From NCBI GenBank assembly GCA_003116995.1, contig BDSL01000009.1, positions 62,001 through 126,000 on the forward strand: 64,000 nucleotides of DNA, written 5' to 3'. The translations under genes were made by a program, and so were the position numbers. Positions 45,901 to 57,487 of the stretch are shown here, one piece after another. The notes under the pieces were generated by a model that worked only from the letters and a program-made list of their open reading frames with translations, was not told the DNA's origin and did not search any database. This stretch comes from Yamagishiella unicocca. Taxonomy: Eukaryota; Chlorophyta; Chlorophyceae; Chlamydomonadales; Volvocaceae. Numbering within the stretch: position 1 is the stretch's first letter; every line of letters starts with the position of its first letter.

Positions 45901-46340
45901 ACCAGGCCCACTACACCGCGTACTCGACCAGCTACGGCCACCACGTCTGGGGCCAGCAGCAGGAGCAGCAGCAGGAGCAGGGGCAGGGGCAAGAGTACAC
46001 GTGGCAGGATCCTTCGGGATGGTACGGGCAGCAAGGGGTTGGGGAAGCGGCGGGGGAAGGAGGGGTTACGACGGCGGCGCCGACCGGCTGGGCGGGCACG
46101 GGATACGGGGCGGAGTCGGCAGCGGCGGCGGCAGCAGGGTATGGGTGGCAAAGCAACCAGGCCGAGCATGTGGGCTTGGCTGGGGGCTCGTCGGATGGGC
46201 AAGGGCACCGTGGTGGGGGCGATGGCAGCGCGGAAGGCGGGGTGGGCGCGGAGGCAGCGGGATCAGGGGGTTCAAAGGCGCAGGCGGATGGGCTGTCGTT
46301 ACTGGGTGCTGCCTATGGCAGCGATGAAGAGGACGAATAA
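42989..46340 (+). CDS. CWC2: Pre-mRNA splicing factor CWC2 (CCCH finger plus RRM)
   Basis: NTC-associated spliceosome subunit that contacts U6 snRNA at the catalytic core. Well-supported exons: 43385-43626, 43882-44027, 44187-44346, 44597-44747, 45282-46340. The first exon is uncertain: ATG at 42989 (MADEASSET) fits in frame with a donor near 43018, but that donor is weak, and the stronger donor 2 nt earlier (ACAG|GTGTGC) breaks the frame. Domain order: YRCVLELDVGRTRG, the torus/CCCH finger FCLYFAKGCCSQGSACTYLH then RLP, an RRM (RTLYVNYEGAG, FGPVNNIYIV, KTIAFVRYDWRSSAEFAKEA), and the CWC2-type closing ARWSSEDPNP. The last exon, 352 codons, is Gln/Ala/Gly-rich, with an ordered start (EALPPEQKQARIMELQLQS) and ends SDEEDE. 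A C-run precedes the 44597 acceptor. About 595 residues; the RRM-finger architecture separates it from RBM22. Confidence 0.9.
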
Positions 46341-46554
46341 GTCCGGCTGTCCGTGGCTGTGAGCCGTAACGCTGTAAGGATGTCGTACTCGGATGGCAGT
46401 GTGGCTCATCTACTTCCGAAAGCTATGTGGCACGCTGAATGATTTGTGCGAACACTGAAATATTGTAACGGACTTCCATATTGGATACTTGTCGTTTCAG
46501 GCCGTGCCTAGGATCTCGTTGCTGTTTGTCACAACCCCAGCCGTTTTAGGGCTC
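46341..46554 (+). other. Very short tandem intergenic region
   Basis: 214 bp between the CWC2 stop and the start of the UBL-UBA gene. TGTAA signals at 46373-46377 and 46464-46468 leave at most about 90-180 bp for the next promoter and 5' UTR. Confidence 0.5.
46373..46468 (+). terminator. Two TGTAA poly(A) signals after CWC2
   Basis: TGTAA at 46373-46377 and 46464-46468, 33 and 124 nt after the stop codon. Such short 3' UTRs are unusual for volvocine genes, so one signal may be unused. Confidence 0.45.
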
Positions 46555-49500
46555 ATGGCAGCTGCAACGTGCCCTGGTGACCCCAGAATGGACCTTGTTG
46601 TGCGGACCCTTTACAGGACAATAGTGTTGAACAATGTGGATGGAACCATTGATGTCGCTGACCTGAAGAATTCACTGCATCAGCGGGGACTGAAGGAGCA
46701 GATCCCTATTCCAGTTGCTTCCAAGCAGCGCCTGGTGAGCGCCGAGGCTGGGGCAGCTGCGTCCCGACGAAACCAAGTCGCCAAGGTAGAACAAGTTTAA
46801 CCTTTGGATGTAACGCGTTTTCCACAGGTGTACAAAGGAGCCGTGCTGACATCTGGCAGCCTGCAGCAAGCTGGAGTCCGTTCAGGCGACCATTTGGTGC
46901 TTTTGCTCCACCGCGCTAATGCGTCCACGTCAATCACGCCTGTGGATACGACGCCGGTACCCACCGAAGCGTCCGTTCGGAGTGCTATCCTTGCAGAAGC
47001 GAGGCGTCGGGGAGTTGAGAATACCATTGTGGACGAACCTGCCCGCGCATGTGAGGCCGCGAAGACCCTAATTCTGCTTTGTGCCAATGGTGAAGTGCCC
47101 TCGGACCCAATACTTCGCCCTGATTTACCCCTGTAATTGGGCATGGGGTCTTCCAACGTGCTGTCGGAGCCGGAGCTGTCATAGCTAGTTGCATGCGTGC
47201 TTGTTTTGCCCGGCAGCACATGGATCACGGAACCTGGTGTGTCCAATCAGTCGACCGTTTCCTTCGGTTGGCAAGCGGAATCGTCCTGTGACTTGCACTG
47301 GAGCCCTCGGGCCTGCACAGAATGCCCCACCCTTCCCATCCTCTCTTGTTTCAGCACGACCCTATGGGATGCCGACGGAGGCCATGGCTATGGAGGTGGA
47401 CAACCAGCTCCTCCAGCTGATTCAGGCTCTTGGCGGCAGGGCTGGCGCCATGGGAGCCGGCGCCATGGGAGGGCGCGCCGGGCAGCATCTTCAGGGCGGT
47501 GGGGCAGCGGATGGGGCCGCAGCAGCTGGTCAGCAGCAGCAGGCAGAGGCGGGCGCGGCTGCAGGCGTGGCTCGGCGGTACTTGCAGGTAAGAAGGATTG
47601 CCCGTAGTGGTTGCTGCCCTCTAGGTAAGCAGCTGGGCCATTTCGACGTTCGGCGGTCAGATGGCGACGCCCTGACACCGGTACTTCCTTCCCAGCTCCG
47701 ACTCTTACCTTATCCCCGCCTCCGCTGTTGCGCAGCCGCCGATGCCGTTCACCGGTGTCCCGCAGCCCGGTATGCCTCAGGGCGCCGCGCCGCCTGGCGC
47801 AATGCCGTTCGGCATGCGGCCGCCCGGCATGCCACTCGGCCCCACGCCGCCGCAGCCTGGCACGATGCTGTTTGGCATGCCGCAGCTGGCACAGCCGGGC
47901 GGTGGCCCCGCGCCCGCGCCGCCTGCAGCGATCCCCGAGCCTGACGCCCAGGCAGTGGCGCAGTTGGGCGAGATGGGTTTCGGAGAGCCCGTTATTCGGA
48001 AGGCTCTGCTGCTGCACCGCAACGACATGGAGGCGGCGCTCAATTGGCTGCTTCAGCACGGGGACGACCCCGCTGCTGCGGACCCATTGACGGACGAGCA
48101 GCTCCGTCAGGTGAGGGCACTCTGGGGAGATCCGGGATGATGAAGGGCTGGGCAGATGCGATCAAGCAAGCGGTGCAGCTGCGCGGAAAAGGGCGGGATC
48201 TGTGCGCACACGCAGGAATGAAGCTGCGCGGGCTCAGACATTATGCGGGGGTGCTGTGGGGTGACGTGCTGCATTTGGGACGCCAAGCCTGCCCGGACAG
48301 TCGACTGCGGGACGCCTAGCTGGCGACGGTCCTGACCCGCGCGCATCCCTTCGCCGCACTGGGCAACACGGGCAATCCCCATACCTTGTCACACGGTGGT
48401 GCGGGCATATAGGGGCGGAGTCCGCCCCTCAATTCCCGCCCCCTTAATACACGCCAGGCTCCGGCCGGCGTAATATTACTATTACCTTGTCACACGTGCG
48501 CCGTCTTCCCGTGCGCACCTGGTCGCAGATATACAGCCGCGGTCCTCGCGGCCCGCCCTCGGAGCCCGAGCTGGTGGAGCAGCTGGTGGCCATGGGCTTC
48601 GGCCGGAACCAGTCCGCCGCCGCACTGCGCCGCTTCCGCAACATGGAAATGGCGCTGGCGTACTTGCTCCGCACGGCGGAGGACGCCGCGGAGCAGGAGG
48701 CGGGCGGGGAGGGCGGCGCCGCCGCCGGTGCGCAGGGCGTGGAGAACGCGCGGAATATGGAGCCAGAGCAGGCGGCAGGAGGCGGCCATGGTAGTGCGGC
48801 GGCGGCGGCGGTCGCCTTGGCACAGCAGCAGGGCCGCGGTCAGCAGGCGGCGGGGCCGGGAGACGACGCAGCTCCGCCGCGGCGGCGAGGCGAGGGCAGC
48901 CGGAGGCGGCTGGCGGCTGGACCCCCGGGCGGAGTAGCTGGATCCGAGGATGGCGACTCAGCGGGCCTGCCGACCCTGGCCTCCACTGATGACGGGGACG
49001 ACGACGCGATGCATGGCGGTGAGCTCAGGGCGGTTTGGGCGGACTGGCTTGGGTCAATGAGGGTTGCAGCCGCAAGGACGCCACACAACAGTGGCATGGG
49101 ATCCAGGGCATGTCCAGCTACGAAGCTGCTGCTTGGGCGGAGGAGTGGTATGGGCTGCGCAGTTTTGGAGACCGGTTTATGTAAGACGCATCGACACGTC
49201 GTGCTGTACCTCAGCTCTGCATATCCTGATGATTTGTAGGTGTTCAGGTCGGACCTGGCGGCTACGGGGACGCAGCTATGGGCGAGGGCCGGCGCGGGGC
49301 GGATCGGAGCGACGAAGACGAGGATGGAGAGGGCGGGCAGCAGCAGCAGCGCCGGGACGCGCCTCTGCACCCGCATGCCATGGGCATGCCGGGAGAACAC
49401 GAGGATGACAACGAGGATGACGACGAGGGCGACGATGAGGATGATGACGGCGAGGAGGAGGAGGAGGACGATGATGATTTTTTCGGTAGGCTGCCTTACA

Positions 49501-50412
49501 TGAATCCACGGCTTGCTGCGACGCCATGACAGTGGATTTCCTGTCACGGTCCAGAATTTGTGCAGCCATGCCACGCCTGATGTTCCACTGCACGGTGGCG
49601 TCGTAGTACCCTCCATGCGCCGCACCCAGCTGAACATCGTCTTAACGTTTCTAACCGTTCAGGCGACGGTGATATGCCAACAATGATTGAGCAGCTCGCC
49701 ATGGGCCAAGGCGCAGGTGCGGCTGCAATGGCAGGCGCGATCTCATTGCGGCCAACCCAACAGTTTCCCACGCCTCAGTTCATCGCCGCTTCGGCCACCA
49801 ACTTTGAAGACGTTTCCTCTTCTGCGACACCAGCATTGACAGGGTTGTGAACGACTGCCTGCGGCCGTAACTTCATGGCGTTCAGCTCACCATAACATTC
49901 CTGGCTGCCCCGCATCCTCAGGTGCTGGACGCGGCGGAGCGCTGCGCATGCAACTCGGCGGCGGGGCTTTAGGCTTGGGGTCCGCTGCGGGGCAGGACGA
50001 CGGCATGGGCCCCCTCCGTGGCCTCGGCGCCGCACCCTTTTCGCTGTACGGCGGTGCGGCACATGGTGTCGGTGCCGCGTCATCGGCCATGGCGGTGACA
50101 CGCGGGCCCGATGGCAACGAGTTGGTTCTGGGCGCTGCGGGAGCCACGATGCCGCCGCTGATGCCAGCACACGGAGTGCTGATGGGCCACCCCGGCGGTA
50201 TGGGGAGTGCAATCGGCCTGGGCCTGGGCGGCGGCGGTGGCTTGGGCGCGCATATGGTGGACCTGCCGGGGCTCCTCCAAGGCGGGGACGGAGGTGATGA
50301 CGAGCTGGTCATGCAGGGCATGGGACTCGTCCAGCAGCTGCTCAACGCAGTGTTGCGGGACGCGCTGAACGGCGGCGAGGGAGGCGGTGCTGCTGCTGGG
50401 AACCGGCGGTAG
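46555..50412 (+). CDS. Ubiquitin-like/UBA-domain protein (UBAC1/KPC2-like)
   Basis: Probable ubiquitin or proteasome adaptor. Exons 46555-46734, 46828-47089, 47355-47587, 47736-48110, 48529-49018, 49240-49485, 49663-49716, 49922-50412 join in phase; 776 residues. The N-terminal UBL spans about residues 12-90 (MDLVVRTLYRTIVLNNVDGT, then SKQRLVYKGAVLTSGSLQ and GDHLVLLL). UBA1 is at about 320-355 (AVAQLGEMGFGEPVIRKALL, then NDMEAALNWLL). UBA2 is in exon 5 (LVEQLVAMGFGRNQSAAAL, then MEMALAYLL). Between them is a Pro/Gly/Met tract with repeated PGMP/GAMPFGM motifs. After UBA2 come an Ala/Gln/Gly-rich linker, a 50-residue acidic block of Asp/Glu runs (exon 6) and a Gly/Met-rich C-terminus. UBL plus two UBA domains matches UBAC1/KPC2 organisation. 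Exon 7 could instead continue to a stop near 49850, giving a shorter isoform. Confidence 0.85.
49398..49480 (+). repeat. GA-rich tract encoding an Asp/Glu run
   Basis: GAGGATGAC/GAC/GAG codon run in exon 6 of the UBL-UBA gene; more than 30 of about 40 encoded residues are Asp or Glu. Confidence 0.85.
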
Positions 50413-50768
50413 GGGTTATTACCCCTCTGTGTTGAGGGCATTCGACTCACGACGCAGGCGCCGCATAGGCGACAGCAAAAGGTAAAATAGTTGGACTTAG
50501 CTTGCGTCGGTGGCGTGAGGCTCCCGCTTGGCAACAATGTTACAGCATGTCAGCGAGTTACCTTCGTAAGTACAGCTACGGCAAGTGGACTATGTACAAT
50601 TTCCAGCGCTATGGCTGGGTAGACTACCGTATGTACATTTTCTGCTGTTACGGATTGGGTTAAGCAATTGCATCTCTAATAAGTAGGACAGGTTTTGTTG
50701 TCGTTGGTCTATATACGGCGGTGTTCGATCAACCCATCTTCAATCGCGTACGGCACCGCGAAAGTCAA

Positions 50769-50906
50769 ATGTCATCGTCCACAGCACGGATGGACAACCC
50801 GCAATTCGTCAACTGCAACCCGGATGCGGCAACAGTACAGCTCAACGCTCGTCTTATAGACTTTCTACAGGGCACTCGTCGTACGGATTTGCCCCAGTCA
50901 AAATAA
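50769..50906 (+). CDS. Doubtful small frame, 45 codons
   Basis: It starts MSSSTARMDNPQFVN and ends TDLPQSK, about 55 bp after a TATATA element. The composition is protein-like, but codon use is not GC3-biased like the neighbours, no splice-linked exons were found, and it may lie inside the UBL-UBA 3' UTR. Listed only because of the TATA context. Confidence 0.15.
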   Translation: MSSSTARMDNPQFVNCNPDAATVQLNARLIDFLQGTRRTDLPQSK

Positions 50907-51227
50907 TTGTGTCAAAAGTGTCTGCATTCTGGCTTTTAAGAGCTACCTAACAACATGACCGGACCCGAGCTTGACCCTGGCTCGCCCACGGCTTACTGCT
51001 CCTCGGAAAAGCAGTTCCGAACGCATCCTATCGACCTGGCCAGCATGCCTTCACCTGCGTCCGAATCCGCGGTTTTCTGCGTGGGAGAGGTTGGCAGTAG
51101 CACACATCAGGTGGAGCTGGAGGGGGGGTCTCGGTGCAACCGCCCTCGCCCAGCACGACGTAGTGCTTAGATACGGCAACTGCTGGGTTGGGAGGGGACA
51201 CGAGTAAGATTGACCACGCGTTGAACC

Positions 51228-51232
51228 TTACA
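51228..51232 (-). terminator. TGTAA poly(A) signal, MICU gene
   Basis: TTACA on the plus strand, 219 nt past the assigned stop. Confidence 0.45.
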
Positions 51233-51354
51233 GTAATCCAAGCTAGGAAAGCTCGCATCTACACTGAGACTAGCCCTGACTTCTGGCCACCTGCGCCAAA
51301 AACTTCGCGGGCAACGTATCCTGATGCACGCCCCCACCCCGCCTCCTGGAGTTT

Positions 51355-51359
51355 TGTAA
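51355..51359 (+). terminator. TGTAA poly(A) signal, candidate for UBL-UBA gene
   Basis: First plus-strand TGTAA found after the UBL-UBA stop, 943 nt downstream. Confidence 0.35.
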
Positions 51360-51450
51360 CACCCCACCTCCTGGGCACCAACCCCATCCCACCGCCGCTG
51401 CAACACCCGTTGTATGGAAAGGCATCATAGGAGCATGGTTTTAGCTGCGT

Positions 51451-54069
51451 CTAAGCAGCGCCAGCCACGTCCTCCAGTGGTCGGCGATGCGCCCGATGGC
51501 TCTGCCTGTCCGGAGCAAGCTGTAATATCTAGTCCTACGATGGTGCGTCTGCCCGTTCAAGCTTGTAACTTACGCGGCGGGTCCACATGACCTGCCGCCG
51601 CTGCATGACCTTCAGAAAGGTGGATGTGTCCAGGGCTCCTTTGTCATCACCGAACACTGCGAAAATCACGTCCACTGCTTTGTTGCCGAGCGACACGTTC
51701 ATCAGCTTCTTGACTAGCTTTACGAAGTCCTCCTTGCTGATGGGTCGTCCGACCTACAGCGCCCACCCATCGCAGGAATAGGGTTTCATCAGTGGGCGGG
51801 ATCCAACACATATCGGCAACCCTTGAGAGTCCCGTGCGATGTAAACTCCTGCGTACCGCATTCCCAACCCTTCCGGGCTACGACGGTCCACGTCATCTGG
51901 GCTAGGTGACCTCGAGCTTGCCCGCCCGGCCCATGCCCAGCCCTGGGTGTCAATTTCGGCGGAGCCACGCGCACCTGCTGGATGAACTCAAGCGCCACCT
52001 CGAGCGTGTGAAAGTTGCGCTGCATCTGGTGCACCTTGAGGAAGTCGTCGAAGGTGATGCGCTCGCGAGCCACCTCGGGCTGCATGGCGTCGACCTGCTC
52101 GCGGGCGCGGTCGCGTCAGGCGGCAGTGTTCGGAGCCTGTGGCGCTGACAAAACGCTTCCCGACGGTCTCCTGTCGTTTGCATGGCCGCACATGGCAGGA
52201 GGCGCTGCAAACCCGCCCCCAGGCTGCAAGGCACAGCCTTATTAAGTCTCAAATCGACATCCCACCCTGCCCGCCAACCTCGAACTCAAGCGCAGCTGCA
52301 GCCCTATAGCTTCAGTAATGCTTCATGCGTGACGACCGCCAGCCCGTGCACGAGTGCGATCCTAGCGTTGCCCTAGGCTGCCGCCGCGCAGACGGACCTT
52401 GTCCAGCAGCCGGTCCACGTGACGCACGTCGGCGGTGGCGACGAGGCTGTGGGCAAGGTCAACGGCGGAAATGGCGCCGCTGCCGTCGCTGTCGTAGTGT
52501 GCGAACTCCAGCTTGACCAGCTCCTCGTGCAGCCGCGTGAGGAAGGCCTGGAACTCGTGCAAATACAGCCGCTTGCTGCCGTCCTTGCCGAAGAACGACA
52601 CGAAGATGCCCGACTCGGCGTCCCTGGCGGCAAAGGTATGGAACAAGATCACAAGGAACAAGAAAGGGACATGTCAACTTGGATAGGATTTGGCACGCAC
52701 AGTTCAAGTGGCCTGAACCCTATTTGCAAGCCGTGTTAGGCCTACAGTCGGCAGTAATAAGGTCTTGAATGCTGATAGGCATTGCCAAAGCACCATCCGA
52801 TCGTGCGCAAAGGCGGGCAGGTTTTTACTCACAGCGACAGCTTGTGCGAGCGGCCAATCTTGGACGTGTGCATGTGGGCCATGGCCTGTAGCAGCTCCAT
52901 GACGTGCTTGAACTCCTCTTGGTCAATGTCACCTACGTCAAACGCATGCATTGGGCCGCGCGTTTTCCAACATGAAACCCTCCCTGCAGTGCAGCCCGCT
53001 GGTTATTGATCGTCATGCACACGCGGACCGCCTCTTCCCGCTGCCCTCATGCCCGGGCTCTTGCCCAGACCGGCCCAACTGGGCGTGCGTGCTGCCCACC
53101 CCAAACGTGCCCACCCCCGACATGCACCCGCTGCAGTTGTGACGGGGCTGCGCACCGTTGCCGTCCAGGTCCACTACGTCGAATATCGTCTTGACGTCCT
53201 TTCCGGGAATAGACAGCAGCGTCAGCACCAAGAGGAACTCGGGGTAGGAGATGAGGCCGTCGCCGTCGACATCGAACTACCGCAGCCATGCAGGTTGTAC
53301 ATGTATGCAAGGAATGGGCAGGAAGTTCGGATGGGGGCTTACCATTAATTGCCCGCTGTCAAGGTAGCCAGTCAAGGCGGGTGTACCGGGATACCGGGAT
53401 TGCGTGCTGGGTAAGGAACTACGATAGTAGAGAGCCCCACTGGCCTCTCACCGCACCCTACCTGCTTGAAGAAAGTCGTCTGGGCTTTGTCCCAGACGGG
53501 CTGAGCTGCCTTGCTGATCCGATCCCCTGTATGATAACAAAAAGTAACCGTGAAACCCAACCTTCGATGTCACGGCGGCTGGTCACACCCCCACCGCTGA
53601 AACACTCACCATCTAGATAGCCGGAGCGATCGATGTGGGAGTTGCTGGGTGGGTAGGTGGGGACCACGGCACACAAGAGGTCGACAGGCGTCAAGAACTT
53701 CTGTCTGTCCTTTTCCTGGGAACTGAAATATTCGAAAACCTTGTCGAGTGCACTCTTGTCGCGAATTCGCTTCTCGTATTTGAAGAAGATGCGCTGGCGG
53801 CTGGCTAACGACAGCAGATGGAACTCCTTTTTTTCCGATTGGTCCTTGTCATCGGCAAACGCACTGCCAGCAGCGGCCAGCCCTACTAACGGTACAGTCA
53901 TGAAAGGCCAGATTGGAGAGGAGCTGCGTCCGGATGTGGACGCGGCCTGAGAGGAAAGCTGTCGCTCGCTCGTAAAACAACTGGCCAGCGCTTGCGGCCC
54001 ACGCTGAATGCCTTGTGAGGAACAAAGCAATCCTTTCAGCTGCCTAAACGGCAGCGGTAACCTTCGCAT
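51451..54069 (-). CDS. MICU1: MICU1-like mitochondrial calcium-uptake regulator
   Basis: EF-hand gatekeeper of the mitochondrial calcium uniporter, expected in the intermembrane space. Exons on the minus strand: 54069-53610, 53526-53462, 53276-53156, 52932-52833, 52623-52398, 52094-51975, 51753-51574, 51519-51451; 446 residues. The N-terminus is Arg/Ser-rich without acids (MRRLPLPFRQLKGLL), typical of a mitochondrial presequence, followed by a hydrophobic segment (PFMTVPLVGLAAAG). Family signatures: RIFFKYEKRIRDKSALDKVF, FLTPVDLLCAVVP, an EF-hand DVDGDGLISYPEF, a second DLDGNGDIDQEEF built across an intron, a third DSDGSGAISAVDL, then GIFVSFFGKDG, ITFDDFLKVHQMQRNFHTL and FLKVMQRRQ. Human MICU1 has two functional EF-hands, so the third resembles plant MICU. 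The last exon is the weakest part of the model. Confidence 0.92.
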
Positions 54070-55003
54070 GACAAAGCGAAGGATAGGCGCAAGGGTCCCG
54101 CTGGTCAGCGTTCGGCGTTATAGTCCTGGTCGTTGGGACCTCGAGCGAGCTCGACTTAGGTTCTTTTTATAAAGAAACGTGCACAGGTATTGTAAGAAAC
54201 AATAACGGCTTGCGGGCAAAGTTATGAAAATGAGACCGATACGTCGTACTATTGACGACAGCGAAAACCGTTCAATGCTTTTAATCCTTTCCATTGCCCT
54301 ACTCCGTTATAACACATTTCGCTGTTGCAAGGCCGCCAATGGCAAGGGTTGCATGTCTGGCAAGTGAACGCGTGCTCTCCGACGTCGGCTCTCGCCTATT
54401 ATGGGCGCTGGAGGCCAATTTCCTGGCATTATCTTGACTTTTACAGTGAGCCCGACGACCCAAGGATGTATTCCAGAGGGTGGATGGGGTGACCAACCTC
54501 GGATACCGGTAGTAACGAAACCTATGCGCGCACTGTCCATCCGAGGGTATGCATGGCACGGCGTAGCTCACCTCCGCCACGAAGAAATACAACTTGTTTC
54601 GCGCTGCGGCTCCCTACGATCCGCAGTGCAAGACACTCGAACAGTGTCAAGTGGAAGTCTGAGCAGTGCATGACCACGGCGCCACCCCAGTGTCCGGTTC
54701 CACCTTATACGTACACCAAGCTACGCGCACCGTCGCCAGGTCCATACCGCCATACAGCACATCCCCATAGTTATTTACGGGTGACAACTGTCGTACAAAC
54801 GAGAGCACAACGGTATCTGCGGTCCAGCCATTCCCTCCCGCGCAACGGCCATTTCGTTCGGTTTCCCTTACGGGCCGCGCCATGTGTCTTGTGAGGTGTT
54901 GAGGCGTTGCACTCGCTCACAAACCTCATCGACGCATGGCGGGGGTGCTGAACAATATGGCCTGATCCTGCCCGTTAAACAGCCATAAACAGCCGACTAG
55001 AGC
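54070..55003 (-). other. Intergenic between MICU start and PPIL1 stop
   Basis: Holds the MICU promoter and PPIL1 3' UTR. No TATA box or coding sequence was recognised apart from the poly(A) signal at 54441. Confidence 0.45.
54441..54445 (-). terminator. TGTAA poly(A) signal, PPIL1 gene
   Basis: TTACA on the plus strand, about 560 nt past the stop codon. Confidence 0.5.
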
Positions 55004-56179
55004 TCATACCGGTCGAGCCCGCACAATCTTGACCTCAGTTATCGGCCTGTCCATGTTGTCCGTCTGCACGTTACCCAGGCGCTTCACCACTGCCATGCCA
55101 GTCGTAACCCGCCCGAAGATGGTATGCTTCCCGTCCAGCCACGGCGTGGGCGCAAGAGAAACGAAGAACTGCAGTACAGCGGTGGCGACGGCGGGTGCGT
55201 CGGCGGAGGGTGATCGAAGGTTAGAAGCTGGTTCAAGCCCAGCGAAAGATGAGCTCCAATCGAGGGAGGGGACACGACGCTACGTAGCAAAGTGATAAGT
55301 GCGATGTTCATCATTCAACCCGTAGCGTCTGACGCAGCACATTCTTCGCTTACGCTACCCAGCACGCGCCAACCCCGCGCAATGAAGGCGGTCCCCATAG
55401 CACCTGCGCCGATAGCATACAACGCATGGTCACTCCCTTGAGCCATTAACCCTAAGATAACAACAAACCGAAAAGTATTTCAGATAACTTGCTCGATGCA
55501 GCCTTTATGCTTATGGCCCACTCATGATCCCATTCCAATGCTCCCAATGGCTGGCGGGTTTGCAGGGCAAACGAACTTGACCCCCCAGACGCAAGGCCAT
55601 GTCGTGTTTACACGTCCGCAAGACAGGGAGCCTGCTTCGCAACAGTACTCCGTGCCCATAGCCCCTACCTGACTCCCATTCGTATTGGGGCCTGAGTTCG
55701 CCATGGAAAGGATCCCAGCTCCGGTGTGTTTAAGCTCGCGGGTAATCTCATCCTCGAACTTTCCCCCGTATATGGACTCGCCCCCGCGCCCAGTGCCGGT
55801 TGGATCGCCTCCTTGGCACATGAAGTCTCGGATGATGCGGTGGAACTGCGTAGCATCGCCGGGTGGGGACATTGTGGTTGGTCCACAGGGGCCTCACACA
55901 ACGGGCGCCTGACCGGTGCCCAAGTGGATCGGCATTGCTCTCCATATGAAGAGCGGCACTCTATTTCGGATGCTCCGTTAGAGTGAGTGATGCAGTCGGA
56001 GGCCACTCGGCGCCGGTACCCGCCAGGCGGAATTATCCAGCACTTACAATAGTTCCGTCATAATAACCTTTTTTGGCTAGCTCTTCAAAGTTCTTACACG
56101 TCCTAGGAGCGTGCTTGTAGTATAATTCGACAGTGAAGCTCCCCAGAGTCGTGTCAATTTGCACCTGTGGCGCCTCCAT
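55004..56179 (-). CDS. PPIL1: Cyclophilin, PPIL1 type (peptidyl-prolyl isomerase)
   Basis: Catalyses cis-trans isomerisation of proline peptide bonds; PPIL1 is a spliceosome component in other eukaryotes. Exons on the minus strand: 56179-56048, 55845-55669, 55168-55004; all phase 0, giving 157 residues, a single compact cyclophilin domain with no extension or signal. It opens [20 protein letters not shown]. Active-site residues are present: [14 protein letters not shown] (Arg and Phe/Met/Gln), the Gly-rich [26 protein letters not shown] and [10 protein letters not shown] with the cyclosporin-contact Trp. The short [20 protein letters not shown] loop favours PPIL1 over CypA. Assignment to PPIL1 rather than PPIL3 or a similar small cyclophilin is by eye. 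Confidence 0.92.
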
Positions 56180-57487
56180 GGTGCTTGCCGCAGAGAGAGT
56201 TCGCTAGTGTTGCTGTAGCATAAACACGAAAATCTACGTTTACAAGGATAGTGGTTGTTGTAGCTACCACTACCGAAGAGCAGGACGATTCCTGCAGTGG
56301 ACGCGTTTAGGATTCTTTGCGTGGTGCTGCTGTCACAGGTACTCTGGCAATTGGTAGTTTGCAAAATGACCAAAATGGATTCAGGGATTCCACTTAGGTG
56401 TGAAGGTATGTGTATAAGAGTATATGACCCGGACGGGCGTGCATGGGAAAGGAACGGTGAACCATCGACTTCATGATCAAAACATGGTCTTTGAGGGTCT
56501 GTGCGTGCATTCAATACAGCGCCAATTAAACAAACACGCAAGAATGATTGCCGCAAGGCCGTCAACGACAATTGGCTCCGTTGCACTCTATTCGACTCTG
56601 TTAAACCCTGTTACATCCTTTCCACACGCCTAGCGACGCTCGTCCTTTGCACATACGAAGACAACCACTTGAGACCCTCTGGGATGTGCATGTAAGCGTG
56701 CGGCTACAGGTGCGCATGTGGTAGGTGGGCAGCGGGTGGGGCTGAGTGGGGCCATGTGGTGCGCATGTGGGTCAGGGTGGACCTGGGTGGAGCAGGGCTG
56801 AGCAGTGTGGAGCAGTGTGGAGCAGGGCTGAGCAGGGTGGAGCAGTGTGGGACAGTGACAGACAACGCAAGCAGGTGCACACATCTCGCCCAGTGCACGT
56901 TTCGTAGTCCGTAGTCAATCATTTAATATGCTTCACTACATAGCCAGGCCCTGCCAGGCAAGGCCATTAAATAGCACGAACACAATACATGGCGGAAAGG
57001 ACAGCAAAAGGACTCGAAAGGACAGATGAGCTTCGACTGGTAAACGGCCGCAGGCGGCCGCTGACGGCCGGTACATGTGATGCATGACTGGGTGGGTACC
57101 CCTGGGGCGGGGGCCAATGCACATGCCAGGTAAAGCTGTGCAGGTTGGTGGGTTGGTGGGCATAACCGTCTAGCCACGAAATGCGGTGCTGGAGGCAGAG
57201 CCAAACAAAGTGACGCTGAGCTTACGCTAGAACCCAACCGACTATTACTTGTCCGACTTATTAATGACTAGGTGTACCCTCGATGTGTACCATCTGAGTG
57301 CGTGTTCCGTGCCGTCTGTGCCATCGGCCTGTTTTGGCTGCACTCCACCTGGATCACTGTGTCACGCTGTAGTTTCGTGTTCGGACGCGTCCGCCAAGTA
57401 CCAAATCGAGAAGGCATCGACTTAGATTTTACGACTTGCCAATAAAAATTCAAGTACCTATCTGTTAAATTCGATGTAAATAAGTAT
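56180..57487. other. Gene-poor region upstream of PPIL1
   Basis: 1.3 kb without a supported gene; includes the PPIL1 promoter and the GGAGCAG-type repeat at 56780-56850. Short open frames lack codon bias. Confidence 0.45.
56780..56850. repeat. Imperfect tandem repeat of GGAGCAG(T/G)G units
   Basis: About seven short units of the form (T)GGAGCAGTGTGGAGCAGGGC with GAGCAG at their core. No function is evident. Confidence 0.75.

Larger units (their letters stand above)
50413..51450. other. Convergent intergenic region, UBL-UBA / MICU genes
   Basis: TGTAA for the plus gene is at 51355-51359 and for the minus gene at 51228-51232, so the 3' UTRs may overlap. The region is markedly less GC-rich than its flanks. 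A TATATA at about 50709-50714 and a 45-codon frame at 50769 are the only other signals. Confidence 0.45.
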
